Below the pieces are notes generated by a model, which was given only the letters and a program-made list of their open reading frames with translations, had not been told where the DNA came from and did not search any database. The translations under genes and the position numbers were made by a program. Of a stretch of DNA of 64,000 nucleotides, positions 17,108 to 30,321 are shown piece after piece. Within the stretch, counting starts at the first letter, position 1. Each line of letters starts with the position of its first letter. The DNA is from Hyphomicrobiales bacterium (GTDB lineage: Bacteria > Pseudomonadota > Alphaproteobacteria > Rhizobiales > Beijerinckiaceae), in contig JAIXZO010000011.1 of the NCBI GenBank assembly GCA_027489535.1, positions 1 to 64,000 on the forward strand. The letters run 5' to 3'.

Positions 17108-18625
17108 TCATTGGCCCCGCTTGGCGCCCGAGGCGAAGCGCACGGCCTCTTCCGCCGCGCGAAACAGCGCCTTCGCCTTGTTGATGCATTCCTGCTGCTC
17201 GGAGGCGGGATCGGAATCGTAGACGATCCCCGCGCCCGCCTGCACATGCATCTTGCCGTCCTTCACCAACGCGGTGCGCAGCACGATGCAGGTGTCCATG
17301 TCGCCGTCCGCGCCGAAATAACCGATGCAGCCGCCGTAAAGGCCGCGCTTGTCGCGTTCGAACTCGTCGATGATCTCCATCGCGCGCACCTTCGGCGCAC
17401 CGGAGACGGTGCCCGCCGGAAAGCCGGCGATCAGCGCGCCGAGCGCGTCGTGCCGGCGGTCCAGCGTGCCCTCGACGTTCGAGACGATGTGCATCACCTG
17501 GCTGTAGCGCTCGAGAAAGAAGCTGTCGGTCACGGTGACGGTACCGATCTCCGACACGCGGCCGACGTCGTTGCGGCCCAGATCGAGGAGCATCAGATGC
17601 TCCGCGCGCTCCTTCTGGTCGGCGAGCAGATCCTCGCCCAGCGCCTTGTCCTCGGCAGCCGTCGCGCCGCGCGGGCGCGTGCCGGCGATGGGGCGGATCG
17701 TGACCTTGCCGTCGCGCACCCGCACCAGAATTTCCGGCGAGGAGCACACCACCTGAAAGCCGCCGAAATCGAGATAGCAGAGGAACGGCGCGGGGTTCAC
17801 CCGGCGCAGCGCGCGATACAGCGAAAACGCGGGCAGCGAGAACGGCGCGGTGAAGCGCTGCGACAGCACCACCTGAAAGATGTCGCCCGCGCGGATGTAG
17901 TCCTTCGCCTTCGCGACCATTGCGAGGTAATCGGCTTCGGACGTGTTCGAGACGGGCGTCGGCACGGGCGCGTCGCCGCCCTCGCGGGCGCCGTGCGGCA
18001 GAGGCGCTTCGAGCTTCGCGGTCACCGCCTCGATGCGCTCCAGCGCCGCCTCGTGCGCCGCCTTGGCGCTCACGCCCGGCTGCGGGCGCACGGGCGTCAG
18101 CACGACGATCTCGTCCTTCACCGCGTCGAACACGACCATCACGGTGGGGCGGACGAGGGTCGCGTCCGGCACGCCGATCACGTCGGGCTTGGCGTCGGGC
18201 AGGCGCTCCATCAGGCGCACCATGTCGTAGCCCAAGTAGCCGAACACGCCCGCGGCCATCGGCGGCAGGGCGTCGTCCGAGGGGACGGCGCTTTCGGCCA
18301 GCAGCGCGCGCAGCGCGGTCGCCGGATCGTCGGGGCAGGGGACGAAGGCGTCGGGCGAGACCAACGCAGTGCGGTTGATTTCGGCGCGCCCGCCGCTGCA
18401 CCGCCAGATCACGTCCGGCGCGAGGCCGATCATCGAATAGCGGCCGCGAACCGCGCCGCCCTCGACCGATTCCAACAGGAACGTGTTGGCCGAATGTGCC
18501 GCGGTCAGTTTCAGATAAGCGGAGACCGGCGTTTCGAGATCGCCGACGAGCGACGCGCCGACGATCTGCGGCGTGCCGGAGTCATACAGCGCGGAGAACG
18601 CCTCGAAACGGGGCAGGGCGGCCAT
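17108..18625 (-). CDS. trpE: Anthranilate synthase component I TrpE
   Basis: The 505-residue chorismate-binding enzyme catalyses the first committed step of tryptophan synthesis with TrpG. The LLESVEGG motif near the N-terminus is the tryptophan feedback site of TrpE. The catalytic part contains GDIFQVVLSQRF, PIAGTRPRG, LLDLGRNDVGRVS and GTVSGAPKVRAMEII. It is not fused to TrpG, unlike in Rhizobium and relatives. It starts only 4 bp after the ppiD stop, so no trp leader or attenuator fits here; expression must come from upstream of ppiD or from inside it. Confidence 0.98.
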   Translation of the reverse strand: MAALPRFEAFSALYDSGTPQIVGASLVGDLETPVSAYLKLTAAHSANTFLLESVEGGAVRGRYSMIGLAPDVIWRCSGGRAEINRTALVSPDAFVPCPDDPATALRALLAESAVPSDDALPPMAAGVFGYLGYDMVRLMERLPDAKPDVIGVPDATLVRPTVMVVFDAVKDEIVVLTPVRPQPGVSAKAAHEAALERIEAVTAKLEAPLPHGAREGGDAPVPTPVSNTSEADYLAMVAKAKDYIRAGDIFQVVLSQRFTAPFSLPAFSLYRALRRVNPAPFLCYLDFGGFQVVCSSPEILVRVRDGKVTIRPIAGTRPRGATAAEDKALGEDLLADQKERAEHLMLLDLGRNDVGRVSEIGTVTVTDSFFLERYSQVMHIVSNVEGTLDRRHDALGALIAGFPAGTVSGAPKVRAMEIIDEFERDKRGLYGGCIGYFGADGDMDTCIVLRTALVKDGKMHVQAGAGIVYDSDPASEQQECINKAKALFRAAEEAVRFASGAKRGQ

Positions 18626-18629
18626 CGCC

Positions 18630-20531
18630 TTACTCGGCGCCCGACGCGCCGAGCGCGAGACGAAGACCGGTCGGGTTGATCGAGACGCCCAGTTCCCGCT
18701 TCGTCTCGGCGATATAGGCCGAAACGATGTCGTCGCCGACGGCGAGTTCGAGGTCCTTGGTCAACTGCTTCGCGACGTCGTCGGGCAGCGCCGGCACTTC
18801 CGCCTTGAGGACCTTCATGACGATCCGTTGATCGGCTGCTCCGCCCAAGGCCGATGAGGCGGTGCCGACCGGCGTGAGGAAGGCCTGCGACAGCGCCGGG
18901 GCGGGCATCGCCTCGCTGCGGGTGCCGCGTTGCAGGTCCGCCATGGTTTCGGCCGTCGTGCCGTAGGCCTTGGCGACCTCCTCGACGGCTTCGCCCGCCG
19001 CGATGCGCTTCACCGCTTCGGCCGCGAGGGCCGAGACGCGGTCGGCGATACGCTCGCTGCGCCACGCGGCGACGGCCGTATCCTTCACCTCTTCGAGCGT
19101 GCGCTCGCGAGAGGCTTCGATGCCGTCCACCGAGAACCACAGCCAGCCGCCTTCGCGCGTCGCGATGGCCTCGTTGTCCACGCCCATGTCGGAGGCGAAC
19201 AGCGGCGGCACCAGCGCCGGCAGTTCCGGCAGGGGTGCGGTCATGCCGTTCTTGCCGCGGCCCGAGCGGTCGAGTTCGGCCGAGAAGAGCGGCAGACCCG
19301 CCTCCTTGGCGATGTCGACCAAGTTGCGCGCGGATGCGCGCTGATCCTCGACGCGGTCGTGCAGGTTGCGCACCTGCTCGACGGCGCGGGCGCGGGCGAT
19401 TTCCGCGGCCAAGGTCGGCGCGGCTTCCTCGAAGCTCGTGATCTTTTCGGGATCGACCGAGGTCACCAGCACCATCACTTGCCCGAACCGCCCCGCCACC
19501 GGGCCGACGGCGGTGCCGATCGGCGCGCCGAACGCGGCTTCGGCCACGGCCGAATCGACGATGTCGCGACGCGTGACGTTGCCGAGATCGATGTCGGACG
19601 GCTTCATGCCCGCCTCCGCCGCGACTTCGTCGAAGGCCGTGCCGGCCGCCAATTTCTCGGCGGCGGCTTTGGCCTTCTCGGCGTCGGGCAGCACCATCTG
19701 CTTCACGGCCCGGCGCTCGGGCGAAACGAAGCGCGTGGGCTTCAGCCGCTCGTAGGTCGCGCGCAGGTCGGCTTCGGCGACCTTGGCTGGGTCGGCAAGC
19801 TGCGAGGGCGACAGCAGCAGCACGGAGGCCTTGCGATATTCCGGCGCGCGGAATTCCGCCTTGCGGCCCTCGAAGAAGGTTTTGAGTTCGGCCTCGTCCG
19901 GATCGGCGATCGTGCCGACGGCATCCGGCCCGAGCGTGAAGGCGACGATTTCGCGCTTTTCGGCGCGGTAGCGGTTCACCGCGTCCAGCATCGCGGCCGG
20001 AATGGCGGGCGCGCCCGCAATCGATTCGGCGATCTGGCCGCGCAGATAGACGTTGCGCTGCGAGGCGACGAAGGTCTTCTCCGAGAAGCCGTTGCTGCGC
20101 AGCACCTCGTCGAAGATGGCGCGGTTGAAGCGGCCGTCCGAACCCTTGAAGGTCCGATCGTCCAGCACCGCCTTGGCGATGGTGTCGTCGGAAATGGCGA
20201 GGCCGAATCGCTTCACGCGGTCGTCCAGCGCGGCGTCGGAGACCATCTTGTCGAGCACGCGCCGGTCGAGCCCCAGCGAGCGCGCCTCGTCGCCCGTCAG
20301 CGTACGGCGGATGCGGCGCGAAATGCTCTGCAGTTCCGTCTGATAGGCCTCGCGGAAGGCGGCGACGCCGATTTCGGTCGAGCCGACCTTGGCGACCGAC
20401 TGCGTGCCGATGCCGCGGATCATGTCGCCGATGCCCCAGATCGCGAAGCTCAGGATGAGGAAGCCGAAGAGTACGGCGATGACGGCGCGGCCGAGCCACG
20501 TCTGTCCCGCCTTGCGAAAGCCCTGCATCAT
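18630..20531 (-). CDS. ppiD: Membrane-anchored periplasmic peptidyl-prolyl isomerase/chaperone (PpiD/SurA type)
   Basis: The 633-residue protein has a single N-terminal membrane anchor (AVIAVLFGFLILSFAIWGIG, residues about 15-35). A SurA_N-like segment follows (VGSTEIGVAAFREAYQTELQ), and then a parvulin-like region in the middle. PpiD assists folding of newly translocated envelope proteins. Start: MM at 20531/20528 after the divergent tpiA promoter region; either Met gives the same anchor. It heads the leftward run into trpE with only 4 bp between, a linkage of envelope quality control with tryptophan synthesis by position only. Confidence 0.9.
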   Translation of the reverse strand: MMQGFRKAGQTWLGRAVIAVLFGFLILSFAIWGIGDMIRGIGTQSVAKVGSTEIGVAAFREAYQTELQSISRRIRRTLTGDEARSLGLDRRVLDKMVSDAALDDRVKRFGLAISDDTIAKAVLDDRTFKGSDGRFNRAIFDEVLRSNGFSEKTFVASQRNVYLRGQIAESIAGAPAIPAAMLDAVNRYRAEKREIVAFTLGPDAVGTIADPDEAELKTFFEGRKAEFRAPEYRKASVLLLSPSQLADPAKVAEADLRATYERLKPTRFVSPERRAVKQMVLPDAEKAKAAAEKLAAGTAFDEVAAEAGMKPSDIDLGNVTRRDIVDSAVAEAAFGAPIGTAVGPVAGRFGQVMVLVTSVDPEKITSFEEAAPTLAAEIARARAVEQVRNLHDRVEDQRASARNLVDIAKEAGLPLFSAELDRSGRGKNGMTAPLPELPALVPPLFASDMGVDNEAIATREGGWLWFSVDGIEASRERTLEEVKDTAVAAWRSERIADRVSALAAEAVKRIAAGEAVEEVAKAYGTTAETMADLQRGTRSEAMPAPALSQAFLTPVGTASSALGGAADQRIVMKVLKAEVPALPDDVAKQLTKDLELAVGDDIVSAYIAETKRELGVSINPTGLRLALGASGAE

Positions 20532-20710
20532 GAGACGAACGATCCGATTCCGGTGAAGCGGGGACGACCCCCGCAAAGGCGGCGCATCATAGGGATGCGT
20601 TCCCCGCCCGGCAACGCCGTCCGGGGAGCGTTCGGACGTTCTTTCGGCCCCTTTCGGCAATGTCGAGCCTCTGCTACGTCGAAACCGCACATTCCGAAGG
20701 AGACGAAGGC

Positions 20711-21475
20711 ATGACACCGGGCATTCGGCCGCTGGTCGCGGGCAATTGGAAGATGAACGGCCTGAAGGCTTCCTTGGCGCAGCTGACCGCCATGGCCTCG
20801 CAGTTCGATGCCGCGCTCGCGCGCAACGTCGACCTTCTCGTCTGCCCGCCCGCAACCCTCGTCCAAGCCGCCGCGGCGGCCGCGGTTGGCTCCGCCATCG
20901 CCGTGGGCGGGCAGGATTGCCACGCGAACGCGTCGGGTGCTCATACGGGGGACGTGTCTGCCGAGATGCTCGCGGATGCGGGCGCGCGCTTCGTCATTGT
21001 CGGCCATTCCGAGCGCCGCGCCGACCACGGCGAAACCGACGCGGTCGTGAAGGCCAAGGCGGAAGCGGCCCGCCGCGCGGGCCTCGTCGCCGTCGTCTGC
21101 GTCGGCGAGACGCGGGCGGAGCGCGAAGCGGGCAAGACGCTGGCCGTCGTGCGCGGACAGCTTGAAGGCTCGATCCCGGCCGGCATGACCGCCGCCGACC
21201 TCGTCGTCGCCTACGAACCCGTCTGGGCAATCGGCACCGGCCTGACGCCCACAGCAGCCGACGTCGCCGAAGTCCACGCCGCCATCCGCAGCGATCTCGA
21301 ACGCATTCTCGGCAAGACCGAATCCGGCAAGCTCCGCATCCTCTACGGCGGCTCGGTGAAGCCCTCCAACGCCGCCGAACTCATGGCCATCGAAAACGTC
21401 GACGGCGCCCTCGTCGGCGGCGCGAGCCTCAAAGCGGAGGATTTCATGGGCATCGCTGCGGCATATCGGGGGTAG
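20711..21475 (+). CDS. tpiA: Triosephosphate isomerase TpiA
   Basis: The 254-residue cytoplasmic enzyme interconverts dihydroxyacetone phosphate and glyceraldehyde 3-phosphate. Active-site parts: AGNWKMNG (Lys), GHSERR (His), [11 protein letters not shown] (Glu) and the phosphate loops [13 protein letters not shown] and [10 protein letters not shown]. The ATG at 20711 is preceded by an AAGGAG site. It is divergent from ppiD and followed by a 440-bp repeat-rich gap before secG. Confidence 0.98.
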   Translation: MTPGIRPLVAGNWKMNGLKASLAQLTAMASQFDAALARNVDLLVCPPATLVQAAAAAAVGSAIAVGGQDCHANASGAHTGDVSAEMLADAGARFVIVGHSERRADHGETDAVVKAKAEAARRAGLVAVVCVGETRAEREAGKTLAVVRGQLEGSIPAGMTAADLVVAYEPVWAIGTGLTPTAADVAEVHAAIRSDLERILGKTESGKLRILYGGSVKPSNAAELMAIENVDGALVGGASLKAEDFMGIAAAYRG

Positions 21476-21541
21476 GGGAGCAGTGGGTGGTCGGGCGTAG
21501 GCCGTCGCAAATGTCGCCGCCCGGCAGCCCCGACAATCATC

Positions 21542-21667
21542 CGTCATTGCGAGCGACAGCGAAGCAATCCAGCTGACGGCTACCGTCCAACCCGCATGCC
21601 CGCCGCTTTGAATCATCGCATGCGCGGCCCTGGATTGCCGCGTCGCTGCGCTCCTCGCAATGACGGA
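21542..21667. repeat. Dispersed inverted repeat family C
   Basis: CGTCATTGCGAGCGACAGC...GAAGCAATCCAG at 21542-21572 and its inverted partner TGGATTGCC...CTCCTCGCAATGACGG at 21630-21667 bound a roughly 126-bp element able to fold on itself. A second copy begins at 63939. It lies just downstream of tpiA. Confidence 0.85.
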
Positions 21668-21684
21668 GCAGGCATCGACCCACC

Positions 21685-21780
21685 GTGTCATCCCGGGCCG
21701 TGCAGCCGACCCGGGACCCAGGCTGTCTGATTGGCATCGTGGAACAAGGCTGGGTCCCGGCTCTTCGGCCGGGATGACAC
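21685..21780. repeat. Dispersed palindrome family A, inverted pair
   Basis: Copies at about 21685-21723 and 21748-21780 in opposite orientation, in the same arrangement as the pair after the amidohydrolase. Together with the family C element they fill most of the tpiA-secG gap; no gene is seen from 21476 to 21917. Confidence 0.85.
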
Positions 21781-21917
21781 GCGGGGCTGCTCTCGGCTTT
21801 TGATATCGACGCCGCTCTCCCTCCCGCCCGTTCCCCCTTCCGCCACCGCAACCGGCGTGCTAAACGCCCCGCTTCGCGGCGGTGCACGGCATCGCGGCTT
21901 CGGAACTGCGGGCGCCC

Positions 21918-22274
21918 ATGCAACAGGTCATCATCGTCATTCATCTGATCGTCGTCGTGGCGCTGGTCGGCACGATCCTGCTGCAGCGCTCGGATGCGGG
22001 CGCGCTCGGCGGTCTCGGCGGCTCTTCGGGCGTTTCGGGCTTCATGACCGGTCGCGGGCAGGCGAACATGCTGACGCGTTCGACGGCCATCCTCGCGGGC
22101 ATCTTCTTCGTCACGTCGCTGACGCTCGGCGTGATGGCCTCCGTCAATCGCGGGCCGACTTCGATCATCGACAATGCGGCCTCGCGCGCTCCCGCGTCGC
22201 AGGGCGGCGTTCTCGATCAGCTCAAGCAACTCGAGCAGCAGCCCGCCGCTCCGCAGGTCCCCTCGACCCGCTGA
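21918..22274 (+). CDS. secG: Preprotein translocase subunit SecG
   Basis: The 118-residue inner-membrane subunit of SecYEG has two membrane helices (VIIVIHLIVVVALVGTILLQ and STAILAGIFFVTSLTLGVMA). Between them is the conserved QRSDAGALGGLGGSSG loop. The C-terminal tail is Gln/Pro rich. MQQVII at 21918 is taken as the start; an in-frame GTG at 21882 is possible. Its position before pyrG is the standard alphaproteobacterial order. Confidence 0.95.
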   Translation: MQQVIIVIHLIVVVALVGTILLQRSDAGALGGLGGSSGVSGFMTGRGQANMLTRSTAILAGIFFVTSLTLGVMASVNRGPTSIIDNAASRAPASQGGVLDQLKQLEQQPAAPQVPSTR

Positions 22275-22381
22275 CGTCCTCGACGGGGAGGGGTCTCCCC
22301 GTTTCTTCGCCCGGCCGGTTCCTTGTGGACGACCCCGCTTCGGGGCGTTCGGTTCTGGCCGAATCGTGCATGACCGACTAG

Positions 22382-24879
<2,498 letters not shown>

Positions 24880-24942
24880 GAACTCCGTCTCGATGATGCC
24901 GGGCTCTCGCGTCCCGGCGCGGCAGGAGTTATACCGGCCGAC

Positions 24943-25776
24943 ATGACACATGCTTCAGCCTCCGTTTGCGCCGGTTCCGTCACCTTTGCCAATGATGCGC
25001 CGTTTGCGCTGATCGCCGGGCCTTGCGCGATGGAAAGTCGCGAGCACGCCATGTTCATGGCGGCGGCGCTGAAGGAGATGACGGGGCGGCTCGGCATTCC
25101 GTTCGTGTTCAAGGCGTCGTTCGACAAGGCCAACCGGACGTCGGCATCCGGACGGCGGGGAATCGGACTGGCAAAGGCGCTGGAGGTGTTTGCGGAGATC
25201 AAGGCGACCTACGGGCTGCCGGTTCTGACCGACATCCACGATGCGACCCAGTGCAAGGCCGTGGGCGAGGTCGTCGACATTCTGCAGATCCCGGCATTCC
25301 TGTGCCGGCAGACCGACCTCTTGATCGCCGCGGCGGAGACTGGCCGGGTGATCAACGTCAAGAAGGGCCAGTTTCTGGCCCCTTGGGACATGAAGAACGT
25401 GGTCGCGAAGGTGACCGATGCGGGCAATCCCAACGTGCTCGTCACCGAGCGCGGTGCGAGCTTCGGCTACAATACGCTGGTGACGGATTTCCGCGGCCTG
25501 CCGATCATGGCGGAACAGACGGGCGCGCCGGTGATCTTCGACGCCACGCATTCCGTGCAGCAGCCGGGCGGGCAGGGGACGTCCTCCGGCGGGCAGCGGG
25601 AATTCGTGCCGGTGCTGGCGCGCGCCGCGATCGCGGTGGGTGTGGCGGGGCTGTTCGTGGAAACCCACGACAACCCGGCGCAAGCCTTCTCCGACGGCCC
25701 CAACATGGTGCCGCTCGACGAGATGGAAGCGATGCTGAAGCGGCTGATGGCCTTCGACGCCGTGGCGAAGGGGTGA
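24943..25776 (+). CDS. kdsA: 3-deoxy-8-phosphooctulonate synthase KdsA
   Basis: The 277-residue enzyme condenses PEP with arabinose 5-phosphate to make Kdo-8-phosphate for lipopolysaccharide. Seen: [76 protein letters not shown] and [19 protein letters not shown]. These identify KdsA rather than DAHP synthase. It lies on the conserved pyrG-kdsA-eno path, with a toxin-antitoxin-like pair and queF inserted before eno on the other strand. Confidence 0.98.
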   Translation: MTHASASVCAGSVTFANDAPFALIAGPCAMESREHAMFMAAALKEMTGRLGIPFVFKASFDKANRTSASGRRGIGLAKALEVFAEIKATYGLPVLTDIHDATQCKAVGEVVDILQIPAFLCRQTDLLIAAAETGRVINVKKGQFLAPWDMKNVVAKVTDAGNPNVLVTERGASFGYNTLVTDFRGLPIMAEQTGAPVIFDATHSVQQPGGQGTSSGGQREFVPVLARAAIAVGVAGLFVETHDNPAQAFSDGPNMVPLDEMEAMLKRLMAFDAVAKG

Positions 25777-25782
25777 GGGCGT

Positions 25783-26055
25783 TCAGCTTTCGCTCAAACG
25801 CTTGATTGCGGCGGCATAGACTTCGCCGCGTTCTCTTTTGCCGACGGCAAGTACGATGACGGTCACGATCCCGTCGTTCACGCGGTAGACAAGCCGCAAC
25901 CCGCGATCCCGCAATTTGATTTTGTAGCAATCCTTCCCGCCTTGAATCGCGGCGGAGGGAACGCGGGGCGCGTCAAGGCGGGAGATAAGCTTTTTGCGCA
26001 GGACGTCCCTCGTATGGACATCAAGCTTCTCGAATTCCTTCAAAGCGGAGGGCAA
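25783..26055 (-). CDS. RelE/ParE-family toxin-like protein, start codon unclear
   Basis: At least 90 residues resemble RelE toxins: a helical SALKEFEKLDVHTRDVLRKK, then CYKIKLRDRGLRLVYRVNDG and the C-terminal VIVLAVGKRERGEVYAAA. RelE toxins usually begin with a short strand; the reading frame upstream encodes VIHKLQFLP (26076-26050), which fits that strand. Yet no ATG or GTG occurs in frame before the upstream stop, only TTG at 26055, CTG or ATT. An ATG upstream (near 26109) is one frame off. The cognate antitoxin ends about 105 bp upstream, a large gap for such pairs. The toxin may be translated from a weak start or be decayed. Confidence 0.72.
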   Translation of the reverse strand: MPSALKEFEKLDVHTRDVLRKKLISRLDAPRVPSAAIQGGKDCYKIKLRDRGLRLVYRVNDGIVTVIVLAVGKRERGEVYAAAIKRLSES

Positions 26056-26159
26056 GAACTGCAGCTTGTGAATGACCTGTGCTCCCTGTGCGGGTGGAGC
26101 TGAAACGATGCATCGATTCTTTGTTTACGAACGAGAACGCCCGCTGACGCCCCCGCTAT

Positions 26160-26405
26160 TCACAGGTCGTCCACATTGACCGCGACCGGTATTTCGCCGG
26201 CGCGTTCCTCGATGACCTTCAGATCTTCCAAATCTTCGAGAAGATCCATCAGCTGCTCGTATGCCTCTGCGCCGATCAAATATGCTTCGGGCTTGTTGTG
26301 GTTCAGCACCGCCACGGGTGCGGTTTCCGCAGCCCGAACGACGTTCGCATAGTCCCGCTTCAACTCCGTCACGCTGACGGTCTGCCGGGCGTGGATGATG
26401 TTCAT
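26160..26405 (-). CDS. Phd/YefM-family antitoxin
   Basis: The 81-residue protein begins MNIIHARQTVSVTELKRDYANVV, the DNA-binding N-terminal fold of Phd/YefM antitoxins. EAYLIGAEAYEQLMDLLEDL follows, then an acidic C-terminus of the kind that wraps the toxin. A GGAGGAG site precedes the ATG at 26405. It should autoregulate its operon and neutralise the RelE-like product at 25783-26055. The pair interrupts the kdsA-eno neighbourhood and is a likely later insertion. Confidence 0.9.
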   Translation of the reverse strand: MNIIHARQTVSVTELKRDYANVVRAAETAPVAVLNHNKPEAYLIGAEAYEQLMDLLEDLEDLKVIEERAGEIPVAVNVDDL

Positions 26406-26464
26406 CGGCTCCTCCGAACAAGGCTGTTGCACGAAGTTTAGCATCTTTTTCGATGCTGAAAACC

Positions 26465-26914
26465 TCACCGTCCCCGATACGGCGCGACGCCTTGGTCCGG
26501 GACCCAGACGCCTTCTGGCGGAGAGCCGGTTTGCCAGAACACGTCGATGGGGATGCCGCCGCGGGGGTACCAGTAGCCGCCGATGCGGAACCAGACGGGA
26601 TCGAGCAGCTCGACGAGCCTTTTGCCGATGCCGACGGTGCAATCCTCGTGGAAGGCGCCGTGGTTGCGGAAGGCGCCGAGAAACAGCTTCAGCGACTTCG
26701 ATTCGACCAGCCAATCGCGCGGCACGTAATCGATCACGAGGATACCGAAATCGGGCTGGCCGGTGACCGGGCAGATCGAGGTGAATTCCGGCGCGGTGAA
26801 GCGCGCGAGATAGGGCGTGCCCTTGTGCGGGTTCGGCACGCGGTCGAGCACGGCTTCTTCCGGGGATGCGGGCAGGGCGCTCGCCTTGCCGAGTTGCAGC
26901 GTGTCGATGGTCAT
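26465..26914 (-). CDS. queF: NADPH-dependent 7-cyano-7-deazaguanine reductase QueF
   Basis: The 149-residue type I (unimodular) QueF reduces preQ0 to preQ1 in queuosine synthesis. The catalytic cysteine lies in [15 protein letters not shown]. The conserved [21 protein letters not shown] supplies the NADPH motif and the substrate glutamate, and the C-terminal [12 protein letters not shown] completes the T-fold. Its own promoter must lie in the 26915-27289 gap. No other queuosine genes are in the window. Confidence 0.97.
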   Translation of the reverse strand: MTIDTLQLGKASALPASPEEAVLDRVPNPHKGTPYLARFTAPEFTSICPVTGQPDFGILVIDYVPRDWLVESKSLKLFLGAFRNHGAFHEDCTVGIGKRLVELLDPVWFRIGGYWYPRGGIPIDVFWQTGSPPEGVWVPDQGVAPYRGR

Positions 26915-27038
26915 CGAAGTTTCATCTCATGAGCCTGTGATTTGAGCCTCATATAGCAGGGTGTCCGGGGTTATGAAGGCGTGGGGGTGATGTTCACTGC
27001 GGAGATGCGTTTGGAGGCTGAGGGATGGGTAGTGCTAA

Positions 27039-27143
27039 CCCTCATCCTGAGGAGGCCCGCAGGGCCGTCTCGAAGGACGGTTGCCCCGGAGGCTCCCGCG
27101 TGGTTCGAGACGCCCGGCGGTGCCGGGCTCCTCACCATGAGGG
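27039..27143. repeat. Dispersed inverted repeat family B, copy 3
   Basis: CCCTCATCCTGAGGAGG...GCCGTCTCGAAGGACGG forms one side and GTGGTTCGAGACG...GCTCCTCACCATGAGGG the other. It lies between the divergent queF and eno genes. The rest of 26915-27289 contains no gene; it should hold both promoters. Confidence 0.82.
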
Positions 27144-27193
27144 GGATTGGTGGAAATTGCGCGCCGCTTCCCATCTCCTCTTCGCACCCGTGA

Positions 27194-28573
<1,380 letters not shown>

Positions 28574-28596
28574 ACGAACTTTCTTTGATGACGACG

Positions 28597-28635
28597 AAAA
28601 AGGCGGCGGGGCAGGGCTCCGCCGCCTTTTTATTT
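28597..28635 (+). terminator. Rho-independent terminator after eno
   Basis: A 13-bp perfect stem (AAAAAGGCGGCGG with CCGCCGCCTTTTT) with a 9-nt loop is followed by ATTT. It lies 24 bp after the eno stop and before ftsB, so eno is terminated separately. The A-rich 5' arm makes it likely to work in both directions. Confidence 0.92.
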
Positions 28636-28671
28636 ACCGGTCGTCAACCGTGACGCGGCAAGCATTGCGGC

Positions 28672-28989
28672 ATGGTCGTAAAGCGTCGCCTCACTCGATT
28701 CCTCGTGCCGGTGTTCCTGTTCCTTTCGGCAGGTGCTCTGTCGGCCTATTTCATCCACCATGCCCATAGCGGCAATCGCGGGATGGATACGAAGGAGGCG
28801 CTGACCGAACAGGCGGCGCAGCTGGAGCGCCAGCTCGCGGAACTTCGCGCCGAGCGCGTCGAATGGGAGCGGCGCGTGGCGCTGTTTCGGGCCGAACATA
28901 TCGACCAAGATCTGCTGGAGGAGCGTGCACGCACGGTGCTCGGGCGCGTACATCGGAACGACGTCGTCGTGATGGGCGACGGACGCTGA
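28672..28989 (+). CDS. ftsB: Septum formation initiator FtsB/DivIC family protein
   Basis: The 105-residue bitopic protein has a short cytoplasmic N-terminus, one membrane helix (FLVPVFLFLSAGALSAYFIH) and a periplasmic coiled coil with heptads in EQAAQLERQLAELRAERVEWERRV. The order eno-ftsB-pdhA matches Hyphomicrobiales. FtsB joins FtsL and FtsQ in the divisome. The C-terminal LGRVHRNDVVVMGDG is the small domain seen in this family. Confidence 0.9.
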   Translation: MVVKRRLTRFLVPVFLFLSAGALSAYFIHHAHSGNRGMDTKEALTEQAAQLERQLAELRAERVEWERRVALFRAEHIDQDLLEERARTVLGRVHRNDVVVMGDGR

Positions 28990-29067
28990 GGCGGGCTTTT
29001 GCGGGCATTCCCATAAGGAATGCCTGTGCGGACATGGTGCGCCGCAGCATCTTGAACCACATTCCGG

Positions 29068-29140
29068 TTCATTTATAAAGTCCAAGCAATTTCAATACCT
29101 TGCCTTTTAAAAAAATCTTGAACTAGACCTTTTCACCTAC
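29068..29140 (+). promoter_or_regulatory. AT-rich region, candidate promoter of the pdh operon
   Basis: This is one of the most AT-rich stretches of the window, 70-140 bp upstream of pdhA. TTGCCT at 29100-29105 and TAGACC at 29124-29129, 18 bp apart, could serve as -35/-10 elements. A GGCATTCC/GGAATGCC hairpin at 29004-29024 lies just before it and may end the ftsB transcript. The assignment rests on composition and a loose match only. Confidence 0.35.
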
Positions 29141-29207
29141 TCGCCACGATGCGGGTCTTCGGCTACTGTCGCCTTCAACGAAGGTCTTATGCCAAGGGGA
29201 GGTCCGT

Positions 29208-30254
29208 ATGGCATTTGCCGCGCGCAAAAGCGCGACTGCGTCCAAAGCCGCAACCGCAAAGGCGACGGGGAAAAAGTCCTCGTCGACGGCCGCGACGTTC
29301 TCCCGCGAGGAGGATGTTTCGGCCTATCGCGAAATGCTGATGATCCGCCGCTTCGAGGAGAAGGCCGGGCAGATGTACGGCATGGGCCTCATCGGCGGGT
29401 TCTGCCATCTCTACATCGGCCAGGAAGCGGTCGTGATCGGGATGCAGATGGCCTCGAAGGGCGGCGACGCGGTCATCACGGGTTATCGCGACCACGGCCA
29501 CATGCTCGCCTGCGGGATGGACCCGAAGGGCGTCATGGCCGAGTTGACGGGGCGTCGGGGTGGATTGTCGAAGGGCAAGGGCGGCTCGATGCACATGTTC
29601 AGCGTCGAGAAGCACTTCTACGGCGGCCACGGCATCGTGGGCGCGCAGGTGTCGCTCGGCACCGGCTTGGCCTTCGCGAACCACTATCGCGGCAACGACA
29701 ACGTATCCCTGACCTATTTCGGCGACGGCGCGTCCAATCAGGGTCAGGTCTACGAGAGCTTCAACATGGCGGAGCTTTGGAAGCTCCCCGTGGTCTACAT
29801 CATCGAGAACAACCGCTACGCCATGGGCACCTCCGTCTCCCGCGCCTCGGCGCAGACGGACTTCTCCAAGCGCGGCCTCTCCTTCAACATCCCCGGCGAG
29901 CAGGTCGACGGCATGGACGTGCGGGCCGTGAAGGCCGCGGGCGAACGTGCGGTGGAATGGTGCCGGGCGCGGAAGGGGCCCTACATCCTCGAGATGCAGA
30001 CCTACCGCTATCGCGGCCACTCGATGTCCGACCCGGCGAAGTATCGCTCCAAGGACGAAGTGCAGAAGATGCGCGAGGAGCGCGATCCGATCGAGCAGGT
30101 GCGTCGTCGCCTGATCGAAGATTGGAAGGTGGGCGAGGACGAACTCAAGGCGATCGACGCGAAGGTGCGCGACATCGTCAACGAGGCGGCCGAATTCGCC
30201 ACCAACGATCCCGAGCCCGATCCCGCCGAGCTTTGGACCGACATCCTCCGCTGA
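29208..30254 (+). CDS. pdhA: Pyruvate dehydrogenase E1 component subunit alpha
   Basis: The 348-residue E1-alpha decarboxylates pyruvate with thiamine diphosphate. Seen: an Ala/Lys-rich N-terminal tail, [29 protein letters not shown], the HGHM and [15 protein letters not shown] loops, then the ThDP/Mg motif [20 protein letters not shown] and [15 protein letters not shown] (phosphorylation-loop region). AGGGGAGG precedes the ATG. It is the first gene of pdhA-pdhB-pdhC-lpd. Confidence 0.98.
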   Translation: MAFAARKSATASKAATAKATGKKSSSTAATFSREEDVSAYREMLMIRRFEEKAGQMYGMGLIGGFCHLYIGQEAVVIGMQMASKGGDAVITGYRDHGHMLACGMDPKGVMAELTGRRGGLSKGKGGSMHMFSVEKHFYGGHGIVGAQVSLGTGLAFANHYRGNDNVSLTYFGDGASNQGQVYESFNMAELWKLPVVYIIENNRYAMGTSVSRASAQTDFSKRGLSFNIPGEQVDGMDVRAVKAAGERAVEWCRARKGPYILEMQTYRYRGHSMSDPAKYRSKDEVQKMREERDPIEQVRRRLIEDWKVGEDELKAIDAKVRDIVNEAAEFATNDPEPDPAELWTDILR

Positions 30255-30321
30255 TTTTCCCTCATCGCACGGCCCCGCGACCGAAAGTCGGGCGGGGTTC
30301 CCTCCACGGAGTTCGACCGCG

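Noticed and set aside
18626-18629. trp attenuator or leader peptide
   Set aside because: Only 4 bp separate ppiD and trpE; no Trp-rich leader or competing hairpins can be placed there.
25783-26914. Phd/RelE plus queF as part of a mobile island
   Set aside because: No transposase, integrase, direct repeats or obvious composition change are visible; queF is an ordinary metabolic gene.
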